From an uncultured Coriobacteriaceae bacterium (GTDB lineage: Bacteria; Actinomycetota; Coriobacteriia; Coriobacteriales; Atopobiaceae), in assembly GCA_902801175.1 (NCBI GenBank), contig CADCHF010000038.1:1-42421 (forward strand): a stretch of DNA of 42,421 bases. The letters run 5' to 3'. Both the position numbers and the translations under genes were made by a program. Position 1 is the first letter of the stretch. Every line of letters begins with the position of its first letter. The notes beneath the pieces were generated by a model that did no database searches, was not told the origin of the DNA, and saw only the letters and a list, made by a program, of their open reading frames with translations. Below, one piece after another: positions 7,231 to 15,257 of the stretch.

Positions 7231-8538
7231 TCAGACTGCCTTCCTCAGTGGTTCTTGCTCATCCTGCTCGCCTTCTGGCACGGAGAACAGGTTGCCGATG
7301 AGCTGCGCTGCCTGAACGTCGTTCTCGGGCAGTGCGTGCGCGTACAGGTTCATGGTGAGCGTTGCCGATGCGTGGCCTAGGCGGTGCTGGATCGTCTTCA
7401 TGTCGACGCCGTTGGACACGAGCTGTGTGGCTTGCGTATGGCGCAGCTCGTGAAAACGGAGCCCCTCGAATCCGCTCTCCTGGGCGAACTTGCGCCACCA
7501 ACGGGAGAAGTTGGTGGGGTTGGTGTGCTCGCCCTTGTCGTTGCAGCATATGGGCGTGTCGCGCGTCTGCTTGAGCGAGAGGATGGCGAACTCCTCGCGC
7601 TGACGCTTCTTCCATGCTTTGAGGTGCTCCACCGTCTTGGCGTCGAGGTTGATGAGTCGCTTTCCAGCCTCGCTCTTGGGCTCCTTCACCTCGCCGTAGA
7701 CCGTGACGGACTTGGCGACGCGAATAGTCCCGCGCGTGAGGTTGACGCATCCCCATGTGAGTCCCATAACCTCGCCACGACGCATGCCCGTTGCCAGGCC
7801 GATGCGGGCGGCAATGACGTTGCTGATGTTGGACATGCCTCGAAGGCAACTGCGCTCCGAGGTGTCGCCGCGCTGCTGCTGGCGCTCCTCGATGCCGTCG
7901 CGCTCCGCGTACGCCACCTCCTCGGCCTCGTCGATGGCGACGAGCAGCTTGCGTGCCTCCTCTGCCGTGAGGGAGCGGCGGTCGGGGGTCTCGCACTTTG
8001 GGGCCTTCACCTTGGCGGCGGGGTTGCACAGGATGAGGTCGTAGTCGACTGCCTTGGCGAGAATCTGCTTCAGCAGCTTGTGGACCATGTTCATCGTGGT
8101 GCCGCTGCACTTGCCGCGCGCCTCGGTCTTGTCCTTGCGCATCTGCGTGTAGAGCCCCTCGATGGTCTGCGGAGTGATGTCACGAAGCTTCACCGTGCCG
8201 ATGTAGGTGTGCAGGTCCTCGACGATGCTGCGCTCCCTGCGCAGGCGGGTGCGGCTAATCTCTGCCGCCGTCTCGCGTGCCTGCTGCCACTGCTCGGAGA
8301 ACTCCGCAAAGGTCATCTTATCGCCCTTGGTAGAGAGTCCGCTCTCGAGCTCGGCCTTGAGCCTGTCGCGCAGCTTGCACGCCTCGGACTTGGTGCCCCT
8401 GATGTTGCGGGAGATCACCTCGCGCTTCTTGGTGACGGGGTTGGTGCCGCAGTCGATGCGCACCTTCCAGTGCTTCGGCGCAAAGCTGGTGCCGTCCTTC
8501 TTCTTCACCTCTGTAATGCTTCCGTCTCCTTTTGCCAT
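7231..8538 (-). CDS. Tyrosine recombinase, phage integrase
   Basis: 435-residue site-specific integrase that inserts the element into tRNA-Glu. The N-terminus has an AP2-like arm-binding region (GTSFAPKHWKVRIDCG), followed by a SAM-like core-binding domain (about residues 75-170). The catalytic domain has Arg253 in TGMRRGE, His363-x-x-Arg366 in FHELRHT, LGH ending at residue 389, and the nucleophile Tyr399 in MNLYAH. ATG at the complement of 8538 is favoured because AGGAGGTGAT lies 8 bp upstream. A GTG three codons earlier overlaps that site. It sits next to attL and points toward it. Confidence 0.95.
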   Translation of the reverse strand: MAKGDGSITEVKKKDGTSFAPKHWKVRIDCGTNPVTKKREVISRNIRGTKSEACKLRDRLKAELESGLSTKGDKMTFAEFSEQWQQARETAAEISRTRLRRERSIVEDLHTYIGTVKLRDITPQTIEGLYTQMRKDKTEARGKCSGTTMNMVHKLLKQILAKAVDYDLILCNPAAKVKAPKCETPDRRSLTAEEARKLLVAIDEAEEVAYAERDGIEERQQQRGDTSERSCLRGMSNISNVIAARIGLATGMRRGEVMGLTWGCVNLTRGTIRVAKSVTVYGEVKEPKSEAGKRLINLDAKTVEHLKAWKKRQREEFAILSLKQTRDTPICCNDKGEHTNPTNFSRWWRKFAQESGFEGLRFHELRHTQATQLVSNGVDMKTIQHRLGHASATLTMNLYAHALPENDVQAAQLIGNLFSVPEGEQDEQEPLRKAV

Positions 8539-8620
8539 TACTATCACCTCCTTGGTTGGCGAACGTCGTGAGCAGGTCTCTTGCTATTCCATCACGCCAT
8601 GACTGGCGGGATTGGCGAAT

Positions 8621-9734
8621 CTAGTCGAGCAGGGCCTTGGACTCCTTATACCAGCGCCGGATGCTCTGCTCGTAGCGGTCCCCGATGCGCTCTATGGCCT
8701 CCTCTATGGAGACGCCGGACGCGGCGAGGGCGTAGGCGGTCTCCCTGCGCTGGGCAGAAGCCGCAGTAAGCGCACAGGCGCAGACTCTTGTCCGCCGCCA
8801 GATAGGCACACTGGCGGTACATGTCGCGCAGCGGGCCGGGGTGGTCGAGTACCCTGAAACCCCGTCTCGTCTGCTCGACCTTGAAGATGTTGCCCGAATA
8901 CATGGTCTCGGCGTTACCCTCGAACAGGCTGTTCATGAACGAGGTGAAGATGTTCGCGGCCATCTCCTGCTCGGTCATGCCTGCCGGGTAGATGAAGAGC
9001 GTGCCAACACCTTTTCCGTTGTATATGTGCGAGAAAGCTTCGTCGCTGTATGCACCTTGGTACCCCTCAAGGCACTTTTCAAGCTTCGCGACCTCTTCCT
9101 CAGTGAAGTAGGTGCCATACGCCGGATCCTGGGCGGGACACCGGTTGAAGTCGTGGCTGACCGAGAGCTTTGAATCAATCACCTGGGCCGCGACCCCGCA
9201 GTCGATGGGAATCCTCTCAAACCCTTCTGGGGACGGCTCGCCATTTGCTATGGCCCCGATACGCGCAATCGTCTGAAGGTTGAACGCGAGCGATTCCAGG
9301 GACCCGAGGAGCATCGAGTAGTAGGGCTTCGTCGGGTAGACGACGTCGGAGTAGACGGGATCGTCGTCCGTTGGCGCGGCCAGGCAATGGTTCTTTACGT
9401 ATGGACCGAATACTCCCGACTGCACGATAAAGCCGTCGAGCACCTCGATGTCAGGGTAGCTCTTCTCGACGAGGTCCACCATGCTGCCGCGTACGCGGGG
9501 GTCTGAGCCCCACTGGCTGGTGTAGTCCGACGCGAGAGCCCAATCGAGAGTTGACTTGTGCGTGATGTTGGAGAAGAACGATGGAGGGGTTTTGAGGATG
9601 AAGTCCAAGACGTCCTTCGCGGTTCGGATTGCGAGAAGGTCGGCGACCACCTGCTTGATGTCGTAAGGCGTCCTGTCCTCCATGGCCTGAGGCCACATGA
9701 TGGCTACGCTGTCGTTGATGTATGAAACCTTCAT
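8621..9734 (-). pseudogene. Unknown phage protein gene with a C-terminal frameshift
   Basis: The frame from ATG 9734 (GGAG 8 bp upstream) encodes an unrecognised protein that stays convincing to CAYCG at about 8765. It then degenerates into an Arg-rich tail ending at 8646. Skipping one base near 8762-8766 restores a natural tail (AQRRETAYALAASGVSIEEA, then an amphipathic RIGDRYEQSIRRWYKES) ending at TAG 8621. The intact product would be about 370 residues with a possible Cys-based zinc knuckle followed by an HTH-like helix pair. The position next to the integrase suggests an early or lysogeny gene. The function is not recognised. A sequencing error could also explain the shift. Confidence 0.6.
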
Positions 9735-9848
9735 TTGCTCTTACTCCGTCTCGAAAGCCATTTTGCTGTAAACAAAACTTTTACCGCTAAAACGTAGCTT
9801 ACAATCAAAACCGACAAACGTCAACACCCAACGCAAAGGAGGTTTGGG
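9735..9848. promoter_or_regulatory. Divergent control region with possible operator
   Basis: AT-rich 114-bp gap between a leftward gene and the rightward Cro-like gene. It contains GTAAA-N6-TTTAC (about 9770-9785) as a small dyad and TACAAT at 9800-9805 as a possible rightward -10. AAAGGAGGT (9835-9843) serves the HTH gene. Individual promoter assignments are weak. Confidence 0.4.
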
Positions 9849-10064
9849 ATGTCGGAGTTGCTTGTGAAGCAGGAGATCAGAAAGCGCGGTTCGTTCAGCG
9901 AGTTTGCCCGCAAGTCCGGCTTGCACGTGAGTAGTGTGTCTCAGATCGTCAACGGACGCCTTCGCCCCTACCCGGGCCAGGTGGAGAAGATCGTCGAGAC
10001 TCTTGGCTGGGAGGGTGACCCGGCGTCGCTGTTCCATGAGGTCGAGGACACGGAGGTGGCGTGA
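9849..10064 (+). CDS. Small Cro/CI-type HTH protein
   Basis: 71 residues with a single helix-turn-helix. IRKRGSFSEFARKSGLHVSSVSQIVNG matches the XRE-type pattern, with recognition helix VSSVSQIVNGR. It is the first rightward early gene, starting at ATG 9849 after a strong AAAGGAGG. It probably regulates the early region as a Cro-like or accessory repressor; a separate CI-like repressor is encoded at 39344-40222. Its stop overlaps the next start (GTGATG), indicating translational coupling. Confidence 0.75.
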   Translation: MSELLVKQEIRKRGSFSEFARKSGLHVSSVSQIVNGRLRPYPGQVEKIVETLGWEGDPASLFHEVEDTEVA

Positions 10065-10306
10065 TGCTGGCCGCTCAGGTAGAGGCGACGAAGGTGCTTG
10101 AGCTGCCTGACGGCTATGAGCTCTTTGACTCGTACCCCGACCTCCTCACGCCCTCGCACATCGCTGAGATGACGGGCTTCACGGTCCAGTACGTACGGAA
10201 GCTCTGCCGGGAGCACAAGCTGCCCGCCGTCCAGGTTGGAGCGCGCCAGTGGTTCGTTCCTAAAACGAGGTTCGTCGAATACGTGAACGGAGAGAGCGTT
10301 GCCTAG
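10064..10306 (+). CDS. Excisionase-like helix-turn-helix protein
   Basis: 80 residues. The central segment LTPSHIAEMTGFTVQYVRKLCREHKLPAVQVGARQWFVPKTRFVEYV follows the HTH_17/excisionase pattern: a winged helix with an N-terminal recognition helix and a hydrophobic wing. It may direct excision, prime replication or regulate early genes. ATG 10064 shares a base with the preceding stop (TGATG); a GTG at 10061 is the alternative start. Its 3' end overlaps the start of the replication gene by 8 bp. Confidence 0.65.
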   Translation: MLAAQVEATKVLELPDGYELFDSYPDLLTPSHIAEMTGFTVQYVRKLCREHKLPAVQVGARQWFVPKTRFVEYVNGESVA

Positions 10307-12443
10307 CAGCACCGGAAAAGCCGCCGTCTACTTCGCCGAGCGTGGTCTTGCGGTCTATGCGCCTGCCTGGGGAAGCAAGATTCCCAACAAGGGCTCGAAG
10401 GGTATCCTGGGCAGGACGAGCTCCACGGCAACTACCGACGTGGAGGTGCTGGAGAAGATCTATGCGGATAAGCCCGGTAACAACGTCGCCATCCGTTTGG
10501 AGATGTGCGACCCGCCACTCGTTTCCGTCGACTGCGACGGCGCCGAGGCGCATCCCACCGACGAGGAGAAGAAGGCTGGCGTCGTAGGTGCTGACGGTTG
10601 GGACATCCTGGACGAATGGCTCTCAGAGCACGACATCGAGCTGCCCGAGACGTGGACGATTCGGACGGCGACGGGAGGGCTGAACCGGCTCTTCCGGCTG
10701 CCGGAGGGTGCGGAGATGCCCAAGGACGCCATCGCCGCGATGACGCGCGTGGACCTGCTCGGCGACGGGCATGCTCAGATCATGCCGCCCTCGCAGATCA
10801 AGGGCAAGGCGGAGCCGTACCGTTTCGTGGAGGGGCATAACCCGGACGACCTGGGCGTTGCCGTGCTGCCGCAGGCGTTCCTCGACTACTGGAACGGGGT
10901 GGTCGCACAGCGCGATGGGCAGAAGAAGCGGGAGCGCAAGGAGCGTAACCTGCAGCGCAGCATAGACGAGGTGGAGAGCGGGACCATTGCGCAGAGCAAG
11001 CGCAACAAGACGCTCTTCAGGTATGCATGCTCACTGAGGGCCAAGAGCGTGCCGGAAGACGAGCTGCGTGGACGGGTGCACAGGGTGAACCGAGAGCAGT
11101 GCCAGGTTCCGCTGGAGGAGTCTGAGGTCGAGAGGATCATCGGCAGCGCTCTTCGTTACGAGCCCGGCACCTCAAAGAACCCGTTAGAGCCACCTACCCA
11201 GGCAGAGATCGCAGAGGACATGCGCACCAACCCAGAGCTCTACGGAAGCTTCGGGCAGAACGTGCTCGACTCCGGCTACTACGCCAAGGACGAGCTGCCC
11301 TGGTCGCATGTTGCTGAGCTTCGCCGCTGGGACGATGCCGACGAGGCGTACCTCTACTCCTACGAGCAGGAGCGCCTGGGCACCAACAGCCGCGAGGATG
11401 TGAAGGGCGCGTTCAAGATCCTGTGCGCGGAGAACAGGTTCAACCCCATCGTCGACATGCTTGAGGCGTTGCCGCCTTGGGATGGGACACAACGAGCGTG
11501 CTTCATGCTGTGGGCGCTCTTCGGCGCGGTGAGCGACCTGTACACGCAGGAGGCATCGCTCGTGTGGATGCGCGGCGCTGTACGGCGAGCCTACGAACCC
11601 GGCTGCAAGTTTGACTACACCATCGTGCTCAAGGGTGCGCAGGGCATCAAGAAGTCGATGACCGGACGTCGCCTTGCCATGCACGAGGAGTTCTTCTGTG
11701 AGACCGTGACCGACATCACCAACGCCAAGACGACCTCTGAGCAGACCGGCGGAAAGTGGATCGTGGAGCTGGGCGAGCTGAGCGGCCTCAAGGGCAAGGA
11801 GCTGGAGGCAGTGAAGGCGGCCCTGACTGCGCAGAAGACGACGGTTCGCCAGGCGTACGCGCACTTCCCGATAGACCAGCCGAGGTCGTGCGTGTTCCTT
11901 GCGACGACCAACGAGAACGACTTCCTCACGGACCCCACCGGCAACAGGCGTTTCCTGCCCGTTGACTGCGCTGTGACCGATGACCGAAAGGGTTGGGACC
12001 TGGCTGACGTGGAGGAGCTGCGAGAGTTCATAGAGCAGGCATGGGCGGAGGTGCTTCAGCAGTACAAGAACGCCAAGGAAAGTGCCAAGACAGAGGACGA
12101 GTTCCTGCGCCTGTATCCGCTTGTGCTTTCCGATGACGCCGAGGCACTGGCCGAGGAACATCGCGACGTCTCCTCCGTGGAGGACACGCGCATCGGCGTG
12201 ATTGAGGAATGGCTTGAGGAATGCCTAACCTACCGCAAGACACGCGTGTGCACGCGCATGGTGGCGGAGCACGCCCTCAAACTCGATGATGAGGCGCTCG
12301 AGCGGAACAAGTGGGTGATGAAGGACATTGCTCAGATCCTCGACGCCAACTTCCCGAACTGGGTACGCAACCCCAAGAAGCAGCGCGTCGAGGGTTATGG
12401 GGCATCCAGGGTCTGGGACTACGTACCCACGGAGGTGGCGTAG
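10299..12443 (+). CDS. Prim-pol/VapE-type replication protein
   Basis: 714-residue multidomain replication protein. The N-terminus (about 1-200) is a bifunctional primase/polymerase domain with AVYAPAWGSKIPNKGSKG and metal-binding VDCDG (77-81). A primase C-terminal helical region follows (RNKTLFRYACSLRAKSVPEDE, about 235-290). A VapE superfamily 3-like helicase ATPase occupies the second half, with P-loop GAQGIKKS near residue 446, GELSGLKGKELEAVKAALT and FLATTNENDFLTDPTGNRRF. The P-loop has Lys where Gly is usual before GKS. The start is TTG 10299, after GGAGAG and overlapping the previous gene. It probably initiates element replication together with the downstream heptamer cluster. Confidence 0.85.
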   Translation: MPSSTGKAAVYFAERGLAVYAPAWGSKIPNKGSKGILGRTSSTATTDVEVLEKIYADKPGNNVAIRLEMCDPPLVSVDCDGAEAHPTDEEKKAGVVGADGWDILDEWLSEHDIELPETWTIRTATGGLNRLFRLPEGAEMPKDAIAAMTRVDLLGDGHAQIMPPSQIKGKAEPYRFVEGHNPDDLGVAVLPQAFLDYWNGVVAQRDGQKKRERKERNLQRSIDEVESGTIAQSKRNKTLFRYACSLRAKSVPEDELRGRVHRVNREQCQVPLEESEVERIIGSALRYEPGTSKNPLEPPTQAEIAEDMRTNPELYGSFGQNVLDSGYYAKDELPWSHVAELRRWDDADEAYLYSYEQERLGTNSREDVKGAFKILCAENRFNPIVDMLEALPPWDGTQRACFMLWALFGAVSDLYTQEASLVWMRGAVRRAYEPGCKFDYTIVLKGAQGIKKSMTGRRLAMHEEFFCETVTDITNAKTTSEQTGGKWIVELGELSGLKGKELEAVKAALTAQKTTVRQAYAHFPIDQPRSCVFLATTNENDFLTDPTGNRRFLPVDCAVTDDRKGWDLADVEELREFIEQAWAEVLQQYKNAKESAKTEDEFLRLYPLVLSDDAEALAEEHRDVSSVEDTRIGVIEEWLEECLTYRKTRVCTRMVAEHALKLDDEALERNKWVMKDIAQILDANFPNWVRNPKKQRVEGYGASRVWDYVPTEVA

Positions 12444-12452
12444 TGGGTGGGT

Positions 12453-12640
12453 CGGCAACGCAGGCGGCAACATGCATTTGCGCAGTTGAGGGGCGCTGTT
12501 GCATGGGGGTGTTGCCGGTGTTGCCGCGAAACCTTACACAACACCTCGCAAGCCTTTCTTGTCATATGCATACGCGGGAGACGGTGACAGCCCGCGCGGC
12601 GCGTCATGGGAAACCAGCGGCACAACGGCAACACGGCAAC
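12453..12640. repeat. Cluster of six CGGCAAC heptamers, candidate origin
   Basis: Exact CGGCAAC lies at 12453-12459, 12465-12471, 12626-12632 and 12634-12640. Its complement GTTGCCG lies at 12511-12517 and 12520-12526. The copies come as three close pairs, direct-inverted-direct, in the 214-bp gap after the prim-pol/VapE gene. This looks like an iteron array for replication initiation or an operator array. No gene is supported in the gap. Confidence 0.6.
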
Positions 12641-12657
12641 AGGCTTGGGTGTCGCTG

Positions 12658-13068
12658 ATGATGTGGACGACCGGGCAGAACGACGTGATCCGCGAGCTGG
12701 GATACCAGGGTGTGCAGGTGGTCCATGACGAAATCCTCGACCGCTACGGCGTGGACCACACTCTCCGTGCCATTGAGGTCCAGGCGTCCCGCATCCACGC
12801 AAGCCTAAAAGTGCTCGAGGAATGCCCAGAGTGCCATGCGGTGGGCGTGCGCATCAACAGGCAGTCCGGTTTGTGCAGGTGCTGCACCGAGGCCGCGCAC
12901 GTGGCCGAGGAGGAAGCCTTCAATGCGCTGCTGAAGGCCGAGGCCGAGGGATGCGACGGCGGCCAGGAGTACGACGAGCTTCATCGGCGGTGGGCGCAGC
13001 TCAGGCAGCAGAACTCGCGCCTTCGCCGGAAGCACGGGCTCAAGGGCAAGCGGGAGCGCAGCCTGTGA
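12658..13068 (+). CDS. Small zinc-ribbon phage protein of unknown function
   Basis: 136 residues. The N-terminal half is helical (IRELGYQGVQVVHDEILDRYG), followed by a CPEC (56-59) and CRCC (73-76) pair that could bind zinc. The C-terminus is helical and basic (RQQNSRLRRKHGLKGKRER). No good Shine-Dalgarno precedes either ATG (12658 or 12661), so the start is uncertain. It lies between the replication gene and the terminase small subunit. HNH nucleases or late activators often sit here, but no HNH motif is visible. The function is not recognised. Confidence 0.6.
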   Translation: MMWTTGQNDVIRELGYQGVQVVHDEILDRYGVDHTLRAIEVQASRIHASLKVLEECPECHAVGVRINRQSGLCRCCTEAAHVAEEEAFNALLKAEAEGCDGGQEYDELHRRWAQLRQQNSRLRRKHGLKGKRERSL

Positions 13069-13120
13069 CGCGGTGGGACTATCTTCCCTGAGAAACGATG
13101 CCGAGAGGAGGATAAGCCCC

Positions 13121-13522
13121 ATGCGCAAGCCAAAGCTCACGTACAAGGTGGTCGAGAAAGCCGTGGAGATGAAGAGGCACGGCATGACCAACGCCGATAT
13201 CTGCCGCGCCCTGGGATTCTCCGAGACGGCTTGGTACAACTGGCTGAAGGACCCGGACTCCAAGGTGAAACTTGCATTAGTTGAGGGCATCAAAAAGGCC
13301 GAGGCCGAGTACAAGGAGACGCTTCTGCAGTCCATCATGGCGACGGCCACGCGCGAGAAGAACCCGCAATGGACGGCTGCGGCCTGGCTGCTGGAGCGCA
13401 AGTATCCGGACGAGTATGCGCAGACGACGCGCAAGGCGGACGATGCCAGCGAGGACGTTCCGCAGATCACGCTCGGCGTGGAGGTGCGGGTGGCAAACGG
13501 GGATGCCGATGGCGACGACTAA
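13121..13522 (+). CDS. terS: Terminase small subunit
   Basis: 133 residues. The N-terminal HTH (VEKAVEMKRHGMTNADICRALGFSETAWYNWLKD) matches DNA-recognition domains of small terminases. The middle (QWTAAAWLLERKYPDEYAQ) is the conserved oligomerisation segment of phBC6A51-type small subunits. ATG 13121 follows GAGAGGAGGA. It should bind the packaging site and recruit the large subunit, whose start lies inside its 3' end. Confidence 0.85.
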   Translation: MRKPKLTYKVVEKAVEMKRHGMTNADICRALGFSETAWYNWLKDPDSKVKLALVEGIKKAEAEYKETLLQSIMATATREKNPQWTAAAWLLERKYPDEYAQTTRKADDASEDVPQITLGVEVRVANGDADGDD

Positions 13523-14792
13523 CGCGGCCGACCTTGTCATCCCGACCTTCCACGACGTGCTCGGCGACGTCTTCGCGCACGGGCACACGCACTACTGGCT
13601 GCATGGTGGGCGCGGCAGCACGAAGAGTTCGTTCATCTCGCTTGCCATTGTTCTTCTCGTTGTGAACTTCCCGTTCGCCAATGCGGTGATCATCAGGCGC
13701 TTTGGGAACACGTTGCGCGACAGCGTTTATCAGCAGGTGCTGTGGGCCATCTCGTCGCTCGGGCTGGAGGGGTACTTCCGGGCGCGCCTTTCTCCCATGG
13801 AGATCACGTACCTTCCTACCGGGCAGCGCATCGTGTTCCGCGGTGCCGATGATCCTTTGAAGCTCAAAGGCGTGAAGTTCACCAAGGGGTATGCGGCCGT
13901 TTGCTGGTTCGAGGAGCTGGACCAGTTCGACGGTATCGAGGCGGTGAGATCCATCCTCAACTCGCTTCGGCGCGGCGGCGACGACTTCTGGATCTTCTAC
14001 TCTTACAACCCGCCCCGCACGATGTGGAGCTGGGTGAACGTTGAGCGCCTGGAGCGCACGAAGAGGGCCGATACCCTTGTCCGCCGCTCTTCTTACCTCG
14101 ACGTTATCGACACGCATCCTGAGTGGCTGGGCGAGCCGTTCATCGACGAGGCGGAGTACCTTCACGACGTGAACGAGATGGCATGGAGGTGGGAGTATCT
14201 TGGCGAAGTCACCGGCACCGGCGGCAACGTCTTCACCAACATCCGCGACGAGCGGCTTTCTCTTTCACGTATCCGCAACTTCGAGAGGACGAGGAACGGC
14301 GTTGACTGGGGCTGGTTTCCAGATCCCTGGCGGTTCGTGCGGTGCGCGTGGGAGCCCTCGGCGAGACGCCTTCTCATCTTTGAGGAGCACAGCGCGAACA
14401 GGAAGACACCTGCGGAAACGGCGCAGATCCTTCTCGACGCGATGACCTATGCCGATGAGGATGGCGAGGAGCCTTACTTTCACGACGAGATCGTGTGGGC
14501 GGACGACACGCCTGACGGTAAGCAGCAGATGGCGGTGTATAGGCGTGAGTTCGGCATTCGCATACGGCCAGCGCGAAAGGCGCGGATGCGGAAGCTCTCG
14601 TACGAGTGGCTGGCAGGGCTTCGCGAGATTGTCATCGATCCGGTGAGGTGCCCGAAAACGTACGAAGAGTTCACGCTCAAGGAGTACCTGCGAAACCCGG
14701 ATGGCACGTGGGAGGACGAGATCCCAGACGGCCAGGACCATTCCATAGACGCTGTGCGCTATGCCCTTATGGACGATGTGCTGCGCGGGTGA
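13503..14792 (+). CDS. terL: Terminase large subunit
   Basis: 429-residue DNA-packaging motor of the PBSX/SPP1-like terminase_3 type. The ATPase domain has Walker A GGRGSTKSS (35-43), Walker B CWFEELD (134-140) and the coupling region WIFYSYNPP. The C-terminal RNase H-like nuclease shows acidic positions in VDWGWFPDPW, WADDTPDGKQ and DHSIDAVRYAL. ATG 13503 (or 13509) is likely, overlapping the small subunit by 20 bp in another frame. The frame is open further upstream, but that part is a shadow of terS. Confidence 0.93.
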   Translation: MPMATTNAADLVIPTFHDVLGDVFAHGHTHYWLHGGRGSTKSSFISLAIVLLVVNFPFANAVIIRRFGNTLRDSVYQQVLWAISSLGLEGYFRARLSPMEITYLPTGQRIVFRGADDPLKLKGVKFTKGYAAVCWFEELDQFDGIEAVRSILNSLRRGGDDFWIFYSYNPPRTMWSWVNVERLERTKRADTLVRRSSYLDVIDTHPEWLGEPFIDEAEYLHDVNEMAWRWEYLGEVTGTGGNVFTNIRDERLSLSRIRNFERTRNGVDWGWFPDPWRFVRCAWEPSARRLLIFEEHSANRKTPAETAQILLDAMTYADEDGEEPYFHDEIVWADDTPDGKQQMAVYRREFGIRIRPARKARMRKLSYEWLAGLREIVIDPVRCPKTYEEFTLKEYLRNPDGTWEDEIPDGQDHSIDAVRYALMDDVLRG

Positions 14793-14819
14793 TTCGAACT
14801 TCTCGCCTGCCAGCTCTTC

Positions 14820-15257
14820 TCACCTGTGATCGCGGCAGTATCCGGCAATTGCGGTGACGAGGGCGAGGTCCACCTTGCCATAAGGCATCTGGATGGCGCC
14901 CTTGGAGTGCTTGTATTTCTTCTCATCCAGAATCGGTGCGAAGTGCTCTACCGCATCGGGGCCTGGATAGATGCCTACGTGCTTCTTGGCACCGGCGAAG
15001 TGAATGACGTTCTTGCCGAAAGTGGGCATGCCCCAGTTGATACGTTCTTCCTCGTCCGGCAGCACGGCTTTTATCGCCTGGTAGACGGCAACGAGATCCT
15101 CTTGCTGCTTCTCATCGTATTGGGTGATGTAATCGCGGATGACTGCTGCCACGTCTTCACCTTCCTTCGCCTTGCTCTTATCGACAATTGTACGACGGCT
15201 TGTGACGGAGGCGCATGCTTCACCTTGAACGATATCGCGGTGAGGAGGTCTTCTCAT
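14820..15257 (-). CDS. DUF1801 protein encoded antisense to the structural genes
   Basis: The conserved part, from VDKSKAKEGEDVAAVIRDYI to the C-terminus, matches the DUF1801 (YdhG-like, frataxin-like fold) family, including INWGMPTFGKNVIHFAGAKKHVGIYPGP and KGAIQMPYGKVD. The given start, ATG at the complement of 15257, overlaps the portal ATG and adds about 27 unlike-family residues. The natural start should lie near 15175, where only ATT or GTC codons are seen in frame and no Shine-Dalgarno. It may be a moron with its own promoter, or a recently inserted and 5'-damaged gene. The cellular role of this family is unclear. Confidence 0.65.
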   Translation of the reverse strand: MRRPPHRDIVQGEACASVTSRRTIVDKSKAKEGEDVAAVIRDYITQYDEKQQEDLVAVYQAIKAVLPDEEERINWGMPTFGKNVIHFAGAKKHVGIYPGPDAVEHFAPILDEKKYKHSKGAIQMPYGKVDLALVTAIAGYCRDHR

